From positions 1 through 64,000 of the forward strand of contig VGZR01000011.1 in assembly GCA_016872515.1 (NCBI GenBank): a DNA stretch of 64,000 nt. Direction: 5' to 3'. The notes beneath the pieces were generated by a model that ran no database searches, was not told the DNA's origin, and was given only the letters and a program-made list of their open reading frames with translations. How positions within the stretch are numbered: position 1 is the first letter of the stretch; every line of letters begins with the position of its first letter. Below, in pieces: positions 62,690-64,000 of this stretch. The DNA comes from SAR202 cluster bacterium. GTDB lineage: Bacteria; Chloroflexota; Dehalococcoidia; Lucifugimonadales; VGZR01. Both the position numbers and the translations under genes were made by a program.

Positions 62690-63799
62690 CTAGTTGTGGC
62701 AGCCCCGGGCGGGGATGTCCCAGACCGCCTCCACGGTACCCTTGCGGACACCGATGTAGTGGTCGTAGCGGTTGACCGTGAGGTCCTGCTGGCCCAGCCG
62801 CACCAGGTACTTGTCGCCGACCCTGAGGGGCATCGGGCCTTTCGACTTCAGGACAGCCTGCTCTTCCAATAGCTCGGCGACGACCACACCAGGGACGTTG
62901 TCCATCGCTGGCCACGCCTCGGGGTAGGTGCACATGGCGCCGAGGGCGCGCATGCCCGTGTCGCCGATGGCGACGCCCGGCCTGGGCGTGCTGATGACCG
63001 TGCCGAGCAGCAGGCCCGCGTACTTGAAGTCGTCCATGTAGTCCATGAAAGTGCTCATCAGCGCGTACGTCCCGCCCTCCACCTCGGTCACTCCTGGCAT
63101 CTTGGCAGCGGTGTCGTACGTCCACGTCTCGCCGGTGGAGACGAGCTCGACGGGGATACCAGCCTTCTCGACGGCGCTCTTGACGTCCAGGCACATCTGG
63201 ATGTACCGCCGCCCTTCTAACACGCGCGTCTCATTGTCGGGCATACCACCGATGGACTGGTGGCTCATCACGCCCTTGAACGAGATGCCCGGCAGCTTTC
63301 GCGCTAGCTTGGCGAGTGCGACCCCTTCCTCAACCCCACGGATGCCGGCGCGGTTCATGGAAGTGTTGACCTCGATGGCGACGCCGAGGGTGACGCCGGC
63401 CGCGACGGCGCCGGCGGACAGGTCGCGCAGGTTCTGTGTACTGTCGAAGCAGACAGTGATGCTCGTCCGCTTTGCCAGGGCGCACAGGCGGGCAATCTTG
63501 TCCTTGGTCACAACTTGGTTCGGAATGAGGATGTCGTTGATGCCGCCCTCGACCATGACCTCGGCCTCAGCGACCTTGGCGCAGCACACGCCGCCCACGG
63601 TGCCGCCGGTGCGCATCTGCATGTAAGCCAGGAGGGGGCTCTTGACGTTCTTCATGTGGGCGCGCAACTTCACCGGCGTGTCTCGGTAGGTGTCGGCCAT
63701 CACCTTGAAGTTGTACTCCAGTCTGTCCAGATCCAACAACAGACACGGCGTGTCCAACTGCTTCACGGGTGTCCCGATGACCGGCTTGTAATTCTCCAC
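62690..63799 (-). CDS. D-threonine aldolase-like PLP enzyme (alanine racemase fold)
   Basis: A 369-aa DSD1/D-threonine-aldolase family protein. The N-terminal barrel has LDTPCLLLDLDRLEYNF and the PLP Lys near LRAHMKNVKSP. EVNTSMNRAGIRG, SHQSIGG, VSTGETWTYD and a C-terminal metal-site domain ending RGCHN are present. It is likely to act on D-beta-hydroxy amino acids or be a racemase. A paralogue starts just beyond its 5' end. The two may form an operon. Confidence 0.88.
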   Translation of the reverse strand: MENYKPVIGTPVKQLDTPCLLLDLDRLEYNFKVMADTYRDTPVKLRAHMKNVKSPLLAYMQMRTGGTVGGVCCAKVAEAEVMVEGGINDILIPNQVVTKDKIARLCALAKRTSITVCFDSTQNLRDLSAGAVAAGVTLGVAIEVNTSMNRAGIRGVEEGVALAKLARKLPGISFKGVMSHQSIGGMPDNETRVLEGRRYIQMCLDVKSAVEKAGIPVELVSTGETWTYDTAAKMPGVTEVEGGTYALMSTFMDYMDDFKYAGLLLGTVISTPRPGVAIGDTGMRALGAMCTYPEAWPAMDNVPGVVVAELLEEQAVLKSKGPMPLRVGDKYLVRLGQQDLTVNRYDHYIGVRKGTVEAVWDIPARGCHN

Positions 63800-63843
63800 T
63801 CACAGTCCTCCTGAGCGATATCCGAGTTATTTTGGCCTGAATC

Positions 63844-64000
63844 CTACCGATATCTACCGCGGGCCGTGACCTCGAAGATAGCCTCCAGTTTTCCCTTGCG
63901 GATGGCATTGATATAGTCGTACAGGTTCGCAGTGACGCCGACCTCCCATGGCGTGAGCCAGACCTTATCTCCTACCTTGAGGGAGGTCTTCGCCTCGGCC
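63844..64000 (-). CDS. D-threonine aldolase-like paralogue (3' part only)
   Basis: The frame is open from the right edge and stops at TAG 63844. It reads SLKVGDKVWLTPWEVGVTANLYDYINAIRKGKLEAIFEVTARGRYR, collinear with the C-terminus of the preceding gene (LRVGDKYLVRL...YDHYIGVRKGTVEAVWDIPARG). So it is the last 51 codons of a second copy. The final His seen in its neighbour is not present here. Confidence 0.8.
   Translation of the reverse strand, partial: AEAKTSLKVGDKVWLTPWEVGVTANLYDYINAIRKGKLEAIFEVTARGRYR

Overview
The window is a GC-rich bacterial chromosome segment, almost entirely coding, with genes on both strands in short overlapping operons. The gene content fits a free-living bacterium of the Chloroflexota, probably near Dehalococcoidia: a LutABC lactate operon, a Gld-type ABC export operon, a CbbQ/NorQ-NorD pair, an F420/FMN-type PPOX protein, NrtS, and many small lipoproteins with Pro/Thr-rich linkers. 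This placement is inferred from gene content; no rRNA or ribosomal marker is present. There is no CRISPR array, rRNA, integrase or intact mobile element.

Layout. 0-5 kb: guanylate kinase, M1 aminopeptidase, a broken VapBC module and an M20 amidohydrolase. 5-10 kb: glycerate kinase, a decayed small membrane protein and lutABC. 10-16 kb: 2TM protein, Kelch lipoprotein, a frameshifted small gene, the selenocysteine tRNA (selC), thioredoxin, cysteine desulfurase and polyamine genes (agmatinase, SpeD). 16.6-22.2 kb: a five-gene operon of GldA/GldF/GldG-like ABC transporter, DUF4340 protein and CinA. 22-27.7 kb: coaE, norQ-like, NUDIX and norD-like operon. 27.8-33.7 kb: a 111-aa unknown plus selA, NrtS, RarA, an MFS transporter and threonine aldolase. 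34-39 kb: fumarase, an orphan phage terminase small subunit, an interrupted SRPBCC-like gene, CCA-adding enzyme and HpcH aldolase, separated by copies of a palindromic intergenic repeat. 39-49 kb: NUDIX, cupin, OsmC selenoprotein, MFS, PPOX, MBL hydrolase, selenoprotein SelD and ArgS, with two decayed lipoproteins. 49-55.8 kb: a broken giant surface protein, gamma-carbonic-anhydrase-like protein, TPR lipoprotein and interrupted DUF2851. 55.8-59 kb: a Fur-ZnuABC metal-uptake operon. 59-64 kb: TPR protein, two tandem paralogues of unknown function, RidA, a thioredoxin-reductase-like flavoprotein and two D-threonine-aldolase-like genes.

Main result. The window carries a working selenocysteine pathway: tRNA-Sec (selC), SelA and SelD, scattered tens of kilobases apart. 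Two genes missed or truncated by the ORF track are selenoproteins by reading. SelD has an in-frame UGA in its active-site CAGU motif followed by a tight hairpin. An OsmC-family protein has UGA exactly at its catalytic Cys position, also followed by a hairpin.

A second theme is decay. At least nine genes carry stop or frameshift lesions, mostly secreted or surface proteins between 36 and 55 kb, while the housekeeping genes around them are intact. A third is a dispersed intergenic repeat whose inner hairpin arms differ between copies but keep pairing.
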